From positions 1 to 64,000 of the forward strand of contig CAYQDB010000001.1 in the NCBI GenBank assembly GCA_964416195.1: a stretch of DNA of 64,000 nucleotides, written 5' to 3'. The notes under the pieces are model-generated. The model saw nothing but the letters and a program-made list of their open reading frames with translations. It searched no databases and had not been told where the DNA came from. A program made the translations under genes and the position numbers. Source of the stretch: CAYQDB01 sp964416195 (GTDB taxonomy: Bacteria > Zixibacteria > MSB-5A5 > GN15 > FEB-12). Below, piece by piece: positions 18,601 to 27,456 of this stretch (positions are counted from its first letter, which is position 1; each line of letters begins with the position of its first letter).

Positions 18601-21589
18601 ACCCCTAAACCGGATGGGCGGGCAAAACACAAACAATGCCTACTTTTCCTATGTTATAGATTTCACTTTCGACGCCGATTCATTCCGGGTTGAAAACTCC
18701 GAGCGAAATGGCTGGTGGACTTACCGTATCCCTATCCGGGATTCTCTGGTGCTGGACACAATCGTTACTGAGGGCGGTATCGAGCCTCTATGGAACGAGG
18801 TCAGCCATGTGCGGGTTTGGTTTGAGTCCGAAGCGGGTCAAACCGAGAACGACACGGTTGAGATTGCCGCCTGGTATTTTGTTCAGTCTAACTGGCAAGA
18901 CTCAGTCCTGTATGGTGATGAGTCGGACAGCAGCACCAACTTCGTAGTGGCGTCAATCAGCGAGGAAGACCAAACTTTTTCTCCTCCCCCCGGTGTTGAT
19001 CCATACCAAGACCCGAACTATGATGTAACCGAAGCTCAACGAGGTTTGTTGCTTCGTTTCGAAGACCTTGACGTACGCGATACCTGTCTGGCCATCAAGA
19101 ACCTCATCAGCGCCGATAAGTACTCCGGGTACCGCCAACTTGAAATGTATGTTCATGGTGACATCGAACCCGCGGATGAGGGGAAGGTTATGTTCTTCTT
19201 CCGTCTCGGCACAACGGCCGACAACTTCTATGAACAACGACGGTCTATTTACCCGGGGTGGGACGAGCGCAATTATATTACTTTTGATTTCAACGATGCT
19301 ACCGCCTTAAAAGATGCTGCGCTCCGAGGCAGGTCTGGCACAGAGTACAAGGACATCGACACCCTTAGTAGCGATAGTGTTTACCGTATCAAAGGCAATC
19401 CAAATATCAATGATGTGAGGTATTTTGCCGCCGGGATTATCAACACCGATATCGCTGCCTCGAATGACGTAACGGGAGAAATATGGTTGGACGAATTGCG
19501 TGTAACCGATGTGCGCAGGGATGTCGGTACGGCCGCACGCGCAGCGTTCAGCGGCAATTTAGCCGACCTGATGAGCTATAATTTCTCGTTTGAGTCCACA
19601 GACGCTTATTTCCGTGAACTTGCCTCAGCCACGCGTGGCGGCGGTAACAACAACCTGGGCAGTGGAAAGACCAAGACGCGTATCAGTTACGGGGGATCAT
19701 TGAACTTAGAGAAGTTTCTACCCAGATCATGGGGTGCAAGAGTACCCATTACTATGTCACATTCGAAGTTCACCGAGACGCCTCTGTTGCGCACCAATTC
19801 CGATATCGTATTACCTGAGGACGTGCGGCAGGAGGAGCGATCAGTCCGCGAGTCCAACAGCTTTAGTATCTCCGAGTCGTTCAATCGCAAAGGGAGAAAC
19901 CCGCTCTTTAGCCTGTTATTGAATCGGATCAATACGTCATTAAGTTATGGTCGCAACCAGGGGAGATCGGTCCCCATGCCGTACTCTTTTAGTGAAAACT
20001 ACAGCGTAAACTCCAACTTTAATCTCGGCATCAGTAAGGTACCGACCTTGCCGATTTTCTTCTGGACAAAACCGTTCCCCTTTCTCAAACGGGCTTCCGG
20101 ATCAAGATTGGGTCTCTACCCCAGTACGTGGACAATGAAAGGCTCATACAGTCGTAGTCTATCCATAACTGATGATATCAACTATAACCGCCGCTCAACC
20201 TTGAGGCGGGATTTCACCGGTTCGATGACACTCAGCTACAAAGTCTTTGAGAATCTCACAACCAATCTCAAATACTCTACCACAAGAGACTTAAGCGATC
20301 CGGACCAGGTCAGTGTTTCTCTGAAGAATTTCCGTCTGGGATTGGAAACCCGCTACAATCAGTCGTTCAGTACCAGCTACGCCCCAAGTGTTATTAACTT
20401 TCTCACGACGAGTTTTTCATACAGCGCGGATTACCGTGATGACTACTCAAGGTCCTCACAGTCCCGGCATTCCACTATGTCCCGCCGGTGGGGAGTGAAC
20501 GGCAGATTTGAGCACATCACGTTCTTGGGTGGCGGGAAATCGACTCCGTCCGGAGGAGTTCCCAGGCATCGGAGGGGAGGGTCTCAGGGAGACAGCGACA
20601 GTGAAAAACCCAAGTCGGGAAAGCCCTTCTACGATCCCCCGCTGGCCGTACTCAGATTCTTGACCGGGTGGATTAAACCGGTCTCCTACAGCTACAGTGA
20701 AGACTACAACGCAACACTTCCCGGCATGCTTGCACGACCGGAATGGAAGTATCGATATGGTTTGATACGTGAGGCGGGCGTAGCTACAGTATCGGAAGGC
20801 CGAGCCCCGGTTTCCGGCGAAGGGCAAAAATATAGCCTTTCCAGCGGCTTTGCTCTTCTTGGAGGCTTATCAATTGATGTGAAATACGCGCAGAGCATTT
20901 CCCGGGATCTTGTCAAGCAGGGTACTCGGTACAAGAACGTCTCCACATCCTGGCCGGGACTCACTATTCGGATCCAGAAGTTTCGGCGCTTTCCTCTGAT
21001 TAAGGGGCTTATCAACAAGTTTATTGAGGTGTTTTCGCCGCGGACCGACTACAATCGTGAGACAAAAGAGACTTACGATATTGGTGGTAATTTTCTCACT
21101 TCCCGGTCGGTCAACACCAATCACAACCCGCTCTTGAGTGTGAACCTCAGGTTGCTGCGATCGCTGTCTCTCTCCTCGACCTACACGCTGACAAAAGGAG
21201 AGACCGAGAAGTACAACCCCACAACCGGGGCGTTCCAGTCGGAAAGCCGCACGAATAGGAGGTCTTTCGCCATATCCTCTCAGTACTCATTCTCAGCACC
21301 GAGTGGCATATCAGTACCGCTGTTTGGGAAAATCAGATTCAAGTCAACTATGTCAATCTCCGTTGACGTGAAAAAGAGCGCGAGCAAAAGCGAAACCAGA
21401 AGAGCAGAAGGGGGCTGGGTTGTCTCGGCCGATAAAGCTGACTTTGCAGTGACGCCCAACATCTCCTATACCTTCAGCAGTCAAATCAAGGGCGGCCTTC
21501 GGGCCGACTGGCGAGACTCGTACGACCATTTCAGAAATCGGAACAACCATAGCAGGATGTTGGAAATCTGGGCGGAGATTCGATTCTAA
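15623..21589 (+). CDS. sprA: SprA/Sov-type outer membrane protein (type IX secretion translocon homologue)
   Basis: 1988 residues, somewhat shorter than the roughly 2400-residue SprA of Flavobacterium. A signal peptide (about 28 residues, ending CPAKG) is followed by regions typical of SprA: NVDNIAYVDDFEAAQ, RNPLDIREVWDVD, a Ca-like DLNSDGVANTEDN segment, and very long stretches of alternating polar and aromatic strands (e.g. SFSYSADYRDDYSRS, LSLSSTYTLTKGE) to the C-terminal F, as in a giant beta barrel. SprA is the outer-membrane pore of the type IX secretion system, moving folded proteins to the surface. The GTG start was chosen because the signal peptide follows directly. A lipoprotein peptidase and selAB lie downstream. 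The FG-GAP protein at 39-41 kb could be a substrate. Confidence 0.88.
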   Translation: MSSTSRKFVVPFLGSLLLASVVVCPAKGATGYFGFLESPPSFVSPYDELPQRPSVALSNRSALLHGYALKRSPKFVRSNFPASSITFNSVYYRKGRIEKTMIPVTVDAPQFLSFRKGKAVDEKLSRLITKSIASPEQGRGRGGLGITVGLPKRLNKVFGEGGAGLRVSGYRRIMFSGRSQWSDAAQSDVYKQSKFPSLSMEQTYRFDINGTIGSKITVKVSEDSQQDIPLANRLIIRYKGDEDDILKSIEAGNTTLSLPRTKFVGYSSNIRGLFGVKSEAQIGRLRLIGIASQEQGSSERMSVTPTGEESAQHTRDYVYAEARIFDLGDSTDFQKGDTVTNLFAYEQVDRLQESEWLPAFLAVDPGNIGSYSAENINLKTTGGVKRIDPVSYSFFSDPVKNQHYIVFNSRRRSNRAIGVYMEIQRVGGTIDTVGHIGDTVLLKLLYHSAPSNQYKTWGLMWRNCYEIPRGVLAEDIDIKVFKGSAGNEGTSSSFEFQESEGKTQRLIEMLGLDQYNELNQKLPDGRFDERLEIFRPDWGLLIFPHRRPFAGETTYVDANGVSTITLLPKTDKIYDYLSDNEKTEASQYYIQLVTKARSSIIRLGKPNIIEGSERVTVNGQPLQRGTGYNILYDLGQITLLSEEANDPNADIDIQFEYAPFMAVQKKTLLGMRAEYTWSKNLEFGSTFLYKSDKAQDRKPRVGQETARAIVYSVDGSWRTQANFLTSLADALPLVETEAASNFRVEGELAQSRPNPNVDNIAYVDDFEAAQEQLSLGTQRTIWKTASWPVQADSSSLERGKILWHAPRNPLDIREVWDVDPKQGEGTIRPLRLIFRPDVNSVQSWGGIMRGFYQRIDAQRVQLLELRAKVNEGARGKLHIDIGRISEDLNSDGVANTEDNVQPNDALEKVEDVGLDGLADSLEPGYDPDTLPDPNGDNWYFMGDGKCPLSQDLCDQLDNEDSPLWDIDSIYYEWLNGTEGNIDDPGWLGIPDKEPLNRMGGQNTNNAYFSYVIDFTFDADSFRVENSERNGWWTYRIPIRDSLVLDTIVTEGGIEPLWNEVSHVRVWFESEAGQTENDTVEIAAWYFVQSNWQDSVLYGDESDSSTNFVVASISEEDQTFSPPPGVDPYQDPNYDVTEAQRGLLLRFEDLDVRDTCLAIKNLISADKYSGYRQLEMYVHGDIEPADEGKVMFFFRLGTTADNFYEQRRSIYPGWDERNYITFDFNDATALKDAALRGRSGTEYKDIDTLSSDSVYRIKGNPNINDVRYFAAGIINTDIAASNDVTGEIWLDELRVTDVRRDVGTAARAAFSGNLADLMSYNFSFESTDAYFRELASATRGGGNNNLGSGKTKTRISYGGSLNLEKFLPRSWGARVPITMSHSKFTETPLLRTNSDIVLPEDVRQEERSVRESNSFSISESFNRKGRNPLFSLLLNRINTSLSYGRNQGRSVPMPYSFSENYSVNSNFNLGISKVPTLPIFFWTKPFPFLKRASGSRLGLYPSTWTMKGSYSRSLSITDDINYNRRSTLRRDFTGSMTLSYKVFENLTTNLKYSTTRDLSDPDQVSVSLKNFRLGLETRYNQSFSTSYAPSVINFLTTSFSYSADYRDDYSRSSQSRHSTMSRRWGVNGRFEHITFLGGGKSTPSGGVPRHRRGGSQGDSDSEKPKSGKPFYDPPLAVLRFLTGWIKPVSYSYSEDYNATLPGMLARPEWKYRYGLIREAGVATVSEGRAPVSGEGQKYSLSSGFALLGGLSIDVKYAQSISRDLVKQGTRYKNVSTSWPGLTIRIQKFRRFPLIKGLINKFIEVFSPRTDYNRETKETYDIGGNFLTSRSVNTNHNPLLSVNLRLLRSLSLSSTYTLTKGETEKYNPTTGAFQSESRTNRRSFAISSQYSFSAPSGISVPLFGKIRFKSTMSISVDVKKSASKSETRRAEGGWVVSADKADFAVTPNISYTFSSQIKGGLRADWRDSYDHFRNRNNHSRMLEIWAEIRF

Positions 21590-21635
21590 GGGGTTTTCGA
21601 TTGACAGGCACACAGCGCTCCCCGTAATTGTTTGC

Positions 21636-22562
21636 ATGACCTACCGTTGGACAATTGTTGCGATGGCCCTGGCGATGGTTGTTTCCTGTGCCGGTCAGAG
21701 GGTCGAACCGCCGCCCTTTGACGGTGAAAGGGCGTATCAGTATCTGACGGCACAGGTTGATTTCGGACCGCGTGTCCCCGGGACAAAGGCCTCAGCCGAG
21801 TGTCGGGGTTTCCTGTATCATCATTTCATGGAGTTGGGAGCACAGGTCGACTCTCAGACATCTTCGTTCCTCGACCCGTACTCTCAGATCGACACACCCC
21901 TGGTTAATGTCATCGCTACGTTCCTGGGGTCTCAGGGGATCGATGAGGGGATCGTTCTTATGGCGCATTATGACAGCCGCCCGCGGACAGACTACGCCAG
22001 CAATCCAAAATTGAAAGATCAGCCTATCGATGGAGCCAATGACGGCGCTTCCGGGGTGGCGGTGCTGATGGAACTGGGCAACCTGTTTGCCGAGAAGGCT
22101 CCTCCTTGCAATGTGGACCTGGCGCTGGTCGACGGTGAGGATTGGGGCAAACCCCGTGACCACGATTACTATCTTTTGGGGTCAAGGGAATTCAGCCGCA
22201 GGGGAATCCGGGGAAAATATCGCTTTGGCATTGTCATCGACATGATTGGTGATTCCTTACAAGAGATTTACCGTGAGGGTTATTCGGATCGGTATTACCG
22301 ATCATTAAACGATGCTGTGTGGAATGCCGCCGCGCAGCTTGGGATCACTACCTTCCGTGACTCGGTAAAGTATACCATTATAGACGATCACCTGTCCCTC
22401 GTTTCCGCCGGCGTGCCTGCTATAGACATCATCGATTTTGATTATCCACACTGGCATACCGAGTTCGATACACCTGATAAGTGCTCCCCCACGGCGCTGT
22501 CCAATGTGGGGCGGGTGCTGGCTGAACTAATATACAATCCGTCTCTATGGCCAAAAAAGTAA
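21636..22562 (+). CDS. Lipoprotein M28 family, glutaminyl-peptide cyclotransferase-like
   Basis: 308 residues with a lipobox (MALAMVVSCAGQ; Cys 18). The fold motifs are LMAHYDSRP, DGANDGASGVAVLMELG, DGEDWG and a late DYPHWHTEFDTPDKCS, an arrangement closer to glutaminyl cyclases (QC; convert N-terminal Gln to pyroglutamate) than to M28 aminopeptidases, because HWHTEFDTPDK matches the QC C-terminal histidine loop. Zinc ligands are the H in AHYD, D in NDGAS, the acidic pair in GEDWG and H in HWHT. It should act in the periplasm or at the surface. The selA ATG lies inside its 3' end (16-base overlap). Peptidase activity cannot be excluded. Confidence 0.75.
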   Translation: MTYRWTIVAMALAMVVSCAGQRVEPPPFDGERAYQYLTAQVDFGPRVPGTKASAECRGFLYHHFMELGAQVDSQTSSFLDPYSQIDTPLVNVIATFLGSQGIDEGIVLMAHYDSRPRTDYASNPKLKDQPIDGANDGASGVAVLMELGNLFAEKAPPCNVDLALVDGEDWGKPRDHDYYLLGSREFSRRGIRGKYRFGIVIDMIGDSLQEIYREGYSDRYYRSLNDAVWNAAAQLGITTFRDSVKYTIIDDHLSLVSAGVPAIDIIDFDYPHWHTEFDTPDKCSPTALSNVGRVLAELIYNPSLWPKK

Positions 22563-23926
22563 TCAGGCAACCGCGCGATTTTCCTTCGGTGGAGGAGCTT
22601 CTCCAGGAGAATTCCATCGCAAAACAGGTTTCGTCTGTTCCACGACCGCTGGCGGCGCAGCTTATCAAAGAAGTTGTCGCAAAGAATAAAGAGAAGCTGA
22701 AACATCGAGCGCGCACTATTTCTATGGATAAGCTCCTGTCGGACATCGATGCTGCGATAGTTGCCACCAAACGCAGAGAGGTCTGCCGTATCATTAACGC
22801 TACAGGCATCGTGGTGCATACTAACCTTGGCCGAGCGCCTCTGTCTGAGACTCTTTTTGATGCCGTCAAGGAAAATGTGACGGGCTACACTAACGTTGAG
22901 TTTGATCTGGCTAAGGGGTCACGGGGAAGTCGTGGCGTGGCCTGCGAGCGATACCTGGCTCTGCTGGCCGGCTCGGAAAGCTCTACAGTTGTCAATAACT
23001 GCGCAGCAGCGTTGTTTCTGATATTGAACACTCTCGCCAACCGTAAGCAGGTGCTCATTTCGCGTGGAGAACTGGTTCAGATCGGAGGCGGTTTCCGTAT
23101 CCCCGACATCCTGAGAAAATCGGGGGCCAGGCTCAGCGAAGTAGGCACAACCAATATTACAACGCTGGCCGACTACGAGAGCAGCTTCAACGGCAAGACG
23201 GGCCTCATACTCAAAGTGCACAAGAGCAATTTTGTGCAGTCCGGTTTTATCGAAGAAGTACCATTGCGGCAACTGGTTGAGTTTGGTGCTATGCACAACA
23301 TTCCTGTTGTAAACGACCTCGGCAGCGGGGTTTTTGTCCCTACGCAGCGGATACTCGGCTACACCGAGCCGACTGTACAGCAATCGGTACGTGACGGGGC
23401 GGCGGTGACGTGTTTTTCGGGTGATAAGATGCTCGGGGGTGTGCAGGCCGGATTGATCGTGGGACGCGCAGAGCTGGTCAGGAAAATCAAGCGAAACCCT
23501 CTTTTCCGCACGGTGCGGGTGGACAAGTTCGTTTTCTCCATGCTGGAAAAGCTGTTTCCGATATATCTGGAAGGCAACCATCAGAGCCAACTCAAGCTGT
23601 GGGGGATTCTTTCCGTTCCCGAATCAGAGCTTTATCGAAGAGGCAAGGCGCTATTGAAGGAACTGGGCAATCCCTCGGGGCTGTCCGTTGAGGGCACCGA
23701 GGCATATGTCGGCGGAGGAGCTTTGCCGGAATCAAGCATCCCTTCGGTCGGTATTGTGTTTTCTGGCCCTTTTAGGGCAACCACCCTGGCCCGGAGTTTC
23801 CGGATGATGAAACCGCCAGTCATCGGCCGCATAGAGGATGAGAGGTTCATCCTTGACCTCAAGACCGTTACAGACGACGAAATGGCTGCGCTGCGTGATT
23901 CCATCAAGAAGACCATCAAGGATTGA
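22547..23926 (+). CDS. selA: L-seryl-tRNA(Sec) selenium transferase SelA
   Basis: 459 residues, the usual SelA length. This PLP enzyme turns Ser-tRNA(Sec) into Sec-tRNA(Sec) with selenophosphate. The PLP-binding lysine lies in CFSGDKMLGGVQAGLIVG (Lys at residue 294, matching Lys295 of E. coli SelA). Other signatures are INATGIVVHTNLGRAPLS, NVEFDLAKGSRGSR, VNNCAAALFLILN and ISRGELVQIGGGFRIPDI. Its start overlaps the upstream lipoprotein gene by 16 bases, and selB follows after six bases, so selA-selB form one unit. No selC tRNA or selD is seen in the window. Confidence 0.96.
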   Translation: MAKKVIRQPRDFPSVEELLQENSIAKQVSSVPRPLAAQLIKEVVAKNKEKLKHRARTISMDKLLSDIDAAIVATKRREVCRIINATGIVVHTNLGRAPLSETLFDAVKENVTGYTNVEFDLAKGSRGSRGVACERYLALLAGSESSTVVNNCAAALFLILNTLANRKQVLISRGELVQIGGGFRIPDILRKSGARLSEVGTTNITTLADYESSFNGKTGLILKVHKSNFVQSGFIEEVPLRQLVEFGAMHNIPVVNDLGSGVFVPTQRILGYTEPTVQQSVRDGAAVTCFSGDKMLGGVQAGLIVGRAELVRKIKRNPLFRTVRVDKFVFSMLEKLFPIYLEGNHQSQLKLWGILSVPESELYRRGKALLKELGNPSGLSVEGTEAYVGGGALPESSIPSVGIVFSGPFRATTLARSFRMMKPPVIGRIEDERFILDLKTVTDDEMAALRDSIKKTIKD

Positions 23927-23932
23927 TCCCTC

Positions 23933-25837
23933 ATGATCGTTATCGGTACCGCTGGACATATAGACCACGGTAAGTCAGCCATCGTGAAGCGCCTGACCGG
24001 CACTGATCCCGACCGCCTGCCGGAAGAAAAAGCTCGTGGGATGACGATAGACCTCGGCTTCGCCTTTTATGGTACACCATCGGGAGATGAGATTGCTTTT
24101 GTCGACGTTCCCGGCCACGAGCGCTTCGTGAAGAACATGATCGCCGGTGCGGGAGGAATAGACGTGGCCATGCTGGTAGTGGCAGCCGATGACGGCTGGA
24201 TGCCGCAAAGCCAAGAGCATTTCCAGGTGGTGCGGCTGCTGGGAATCACCCATGGTTTTATCGTCATCAATAAGATCGACCTTGTGGAAAGCGACTGGGT
24301 CGAGTTGCTAAAGCAGGACATCAAAGATAAAGTGAAGGACTCGTTTCTTGCGGAGGCGCCGGTTTTTTCGGTTTCAGCCCAGACTGGGGAGGGTTTTGAG
24401 TTACTGCGTGATTTTCTATATAATCTCCCCCAGCGAGCGGCAACGCACAAGGATACTGGGAAAGCGCGGCTTTACATCGACCGTTCATTCGTCAGGCCCG
24501 GCATAGGCGGGGTGGTCACGGGAACGCTACGAGGAGGAAGCCTCTCTGTGGGCCAGTCAGTGTCCGTGTGGCCATCGGTGGTAGTGGGCAAAGTACGCTC
24601 CATGCAGTTGAACAATCAGGATGTTCAGATGGCTGCGCCCGGACAGCGAACGGCCGTTTCCTTCACGGGCATTGACAAAGAGGCCCTGGTTCGAGGCGGT
24701 GTTATCTCCGACCGACTTGACTTTTCCTTTTTCAAACAATACCCAGTGCTGGCCCTCTCGATGGAACTCATCCCGGAGGCGCCGGTGTCACTTGTAGATC
24801 GGCGCCGGATACTCTTGATGGTCGGAACTACTGAGATGGAAGGTGAAATTCGACTTCTCAACCGGAAAGAGATACCGCCCGGTGAAAAGGGCATTGTCTT
24901 CTTCAAGCCTGATAAGCCAATCTACTGTCTGGTTGGCGACAACTATATTGCCCGTCTTCCCACACCTATGGTTACACTTGGAGGCGGCAGGGTACTTGAC
25001 CACTTGGTGCACTTCCCACGCCGTAGGCAAGCCTCATTTTATGGCTATTTAGAACAACGCCTCTCAGGCAGTATTAGTAACCTCGTCACCTCGGAACTGC
25101 AAAAGAGAGTAGTTATTGCATCTGATCATCTTCTGAAGGAAGCTGACTTCTCGCAACACGAAGTACAAACGGCGGCAGACAGATTAATAGATAAGAAAGT
25201 ACTGGGTAGGTTTGGGAAACAGGTCTTTCATGTGGACAGTTTCAATACTGCTCTGGAGCTCTTTACGAACGCCATCGCCAAGTACCTTGAAGACAAACCC
25301 CACCTCGCAGGTCTGCCTTTGGAGCAACTGGTGAAGCTGTCAGGGCGTGATAATGAGACGACCCTTACTTTCCTGAACTACTTAGTAGCTACCGGGAAGA
25401 TGACCAAAATAGCGGACAAGTACAATCTGACCGGTAGAGGTGCAAGTCTGAAGGGGGCCGTAAAGGAAGCTCATGACCGGATAATAAACATGCTCAGGGA
25501 GCAGTCATACACACCTCCACCTCTGAGCAAGCTCGGAGCAGGCGGCAAGCACTACAAAGAGGCTATCAAGTATATTATCGAATCAAGCGAAGGGTACAAA
25601 TGCGGTTCCGATTTCATACTCCTATCTGACGTCTGGGAAGAGATCGTGCGGTTTATCAAAACGCACCTGGAGAAATCAAACGCACTGGCCGTGGCAGACC
25701 TCAAAGAAAGGTTTGGCCTCACGCGCAAGTTTGCCATTCCCATTCTGGAAGAAACCGACCGGATCAAGCTGACCCGTCGCGAGGGTGATATCAGGGTTAA
25801 GGGAGATAGATTTGAAAACGAAAAGCCTCATCACTAA
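23933..25837 (+). CDS. selB: Selenocysteine-specific elongation factor SelB
   Basis: 634 residues. The EF-Tu-like GTPase domain has G1 GTAGHIDHGKS, G3 DVPGHERF and G4 NKID, with RGMTIDLGFAF in the switch region. Domains II/III follow, then four winged-helix repeats (about residues 380-634) that bind the SECIS hairpin; the closing LKERFGLTRKFAIPILEETDRIKLTRREGDIR is the typical last winged helix. SelB delivers Sec-tRNA to UGA codons. Together with selA it says that this organism makes selenoproteins, though none is obvious in the window. Its 3' end overlaps the next gene. Confidence 0.96.
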   Translation: MIVIGTAGHIDHGKSAIVKRLTGTDPDRLPEEKARGMTIDLGFAFYGTPSGDEIAFVDVPGHERFVKNMIAGAGGIDVAMLVVAADDGWMPQSQEHFQVVRLLGITHGFIVINKIDLVESDWVELLKQDIKDKVKDSFLAEAPVFSVSAQTGEGFELLRDFLYNLPQRAATHKDTGKARLYIDRSFVRPGIGGVVTGTLRGGSLSVGQSVSVWPSVVVGKVRSMQLNNQDVQMAAPGQRTAVSFTGIDKEALVRGGVISDRLDFSFFKQYPVLALSMELIPEAPVSLVDRRRILLMVGTTEMEGEIRLLNRKEIPPGEKGIVFFKPDKPIYCLVGDNYIARLPTPMVTLGGGRVLDHLVHFPRRRQASFYGYLEQRLSGSISNLVTSELQKRVVIASDHLLKEADFSQHEVQTAADRLIDKKVLGRFGKQVFHVDSFNTALELFTNAIAKYLEDKPHLAGLPLEQLVKLSGRDNETTLTFLNYLVATGKMTKIADKYNLTGRGASLKGAVKEAHDRIINMLREQSYTPPPLSKLGAGGKHYKEAIKYIIESSEGYKCGSDFILLSDVWEEIVRFIKTHLEKSNALAVADLKERFGLTRKFAIPILEETDRIKLTRREGDIRVKGDRFENEKPHH

Positions 25838-27398
25838 TGCTCGCATCTATACACAGGCTGAAGACCTCATGGTCGATTCCATGGCGGTGCGGCAGGGGCG
25901 GGTCGAGGCTGTCGGCCACAAACTGCAGAATGCCGGCGAGTTCAGAAGCTACTCACGGATAGATCTTCGAGGCAAGACCGTAGTACCGGGATTTGTGGAT
26001 GCCCACACGCACTTCTACTTTTTCGCTCTGACGTTGGGCAGGGTTTCACTTGCGGGGCTGGACTCGATCGATGCCTGCCTGGAAAAGATCAAGCAATTCG
26101 CCAGCGGCTTGAAACCCAACGAGTGGGTCGTTGGCGAGGGGTACACTCTTGATCGTTTTAGAAAACAGATCGAACCGGACCGTTACATGCTTGACAAGGT
26201 AACGGGTGGCCGCCCGGCGTTCATGTATTCCAAGGACCAGCATTCCGCCTGGGTCAACAGCCGCGCTCTGGAAATGGCGGGAATCACGAAGGCTACGCGT
26301 GAGCCTCTGGGGGGAAAGATTGTCAGGTTTGACGATGGTACCCCTTCCGGCATCCTCCGTGAGGCCGCCAGTTATGGGAAGATATACGCTCGTATCCCAG
26401 AGCCGTCCAAAAGAGAGATCGACAGACGCTGGGCGCTGGCTCTTGATCATGCTTACAGAAAAGGGGTGACGGGCGTGCATTCCTTCGACGGACCAGAAGC
26501 GTTTGTGTACCTCAGCAAGTTGGCCGAAAATGGCAAGGTTGGCCTTCGGGTCAACTACTATCCGCCGGCCAATATGTTGCCACAACTGCACCGCACCAAG
26601 ACCAGGTATGGCACCGGGACCGACTTCCTCCGGATTGCAGGGATAAAAGCCTTTGCTGACGGCTCACTGGGAAGCCAGACCGCCCTGTGTTTCCATCGCT
26701 ATCGCGGGAGCAGGAATAATTACGGTATAGAGGTGATATCAACTGATGAAATAAGGCGATTGGTCAGGTCGGCTGCCAGGCTTAGCCTGCCTTGCGCCGT
26801 TCATGCCATCGGTGATAGGGCAATATCAAATGTCCTGGATGCGTTGGAAGATAGCCCGGCTCTGTCGCCCGGCGCGAGACACCGGATTGAGCATTTGCAG
26901 CTGGTGCGCAGAAAGGACCTGATGCGTATGAAGCGGCTCGGTACGGTGGCCTCCATGCAACCATCGCATTGCCCTTCAGATATTGGTCTGGTGCGCAGAT
27001 ACTGGGGTTCGCATGGCGTCAACGCTTACTTGTTTCGAACGATCATAGACAAGGGCATCGATCTAACTTTTGGTTCTGATGCCCCTATCGAGCCTCTGGA
27101 CCCAATAGCAGGTATTTCGGCGGCCGTGCGGCGGGCATTGCCAAAAAGCAGGGATGTCTTCTATCCCGGTCAGCGGATAACCGCGAGCGAAGCCCTCTAT
27201 CGTTTTACCGTTGGGCCGGCTATTGCTGCAGGAGAAGCCGAGCGGCGCGGCCGGCTATTGCCAGGGTATCCTGCCGATTTCGTGGTCCTCTCCGACGACA
27301 TCGCCAGGGTGGCCGCAAGCAGAATCTATGACACGAGAGTGCTGGCCACGGTGCTTGACGGCCGGGTTAAATATGTGGACAGCTCGCTCCGGCTGTAA
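25812..27398 (+). CDS. Amidohydrolase family 3 protein (YtcJ-like)
   Basis: 528 residues from a TTG preceded by AGGGAG at six bases; this start lies inside the selB 3' end. It has the amidohydrolase metal-site motifs GFVDAHTHFYF near the N-terminus, HAIGDRAI and HRIEHLQLV in the middle, and FGSDAPIEPLDPIAG near the C-terminus, as in YtcJ/N-formimidoyl-type metal-dependent hydrolases (a predicted carbohydrate-amide hydrolase family). It is probably a cytoplasmic enzyme of unknown substrate that hydrolyses a C-N bond. Coupling with selB may be only positional. Confidence 0.85.
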   Translation: MKTKSLITNARIYTQAEDLMVDSMAVRQGRVEAVGHKLQNAGEFRSYSRIDLRGKTVVPGFVDAHTHFYFFALTLGRVSLAGLDSIDACLEKIKQFASGLKPNEWVVGEGYTLDRFRKQIEPDRYMLDKVTGGRPAFMYSKDQHSAWVNSRALEMAGITKATREPLGGKIVRFDDGTPSGILREAASYGKIYARIPEPSKREIDRRWALALDHAYRKGVTGVHSFDGPEAFVYLSKLAENGKVGLRVNYYPPANMLPQLHRTKTRYGTGTDFLRIAGIKAFADGSLGSQTALCFHRYRGSRNNYGIEVISTDEIRRLVRSAARLSLPCAVHAIGDRAISNVLDALEDSPALSPGARHRIEHLQLVRRKDLMRMKRLGTVASMQPSHCPSDIGLVRRYWGSHGVNAYLFRTIIDKGIDLTFGSDAPIEPLDPIAGISAAVRRALPKSRDVFYPGQRITASEALYRFTVGPAIAAGEAERRGRLLPGYPADFVVLSDDIARVAASRIYDTRVLATVLDGRVKYVDSSLRL

Positions 27399-27456
27399 GG
27401 CCGCTGCGCGCAACGAGCCGATTATAATTGACATCACAATAAAGAGGAAGCATATT

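Noticed and set aside
22919..23590. 223-codon minus-strand frame within selA
   Set aside because: Shadow of selA, whose motifs fill the plus strand; no ribosome site.
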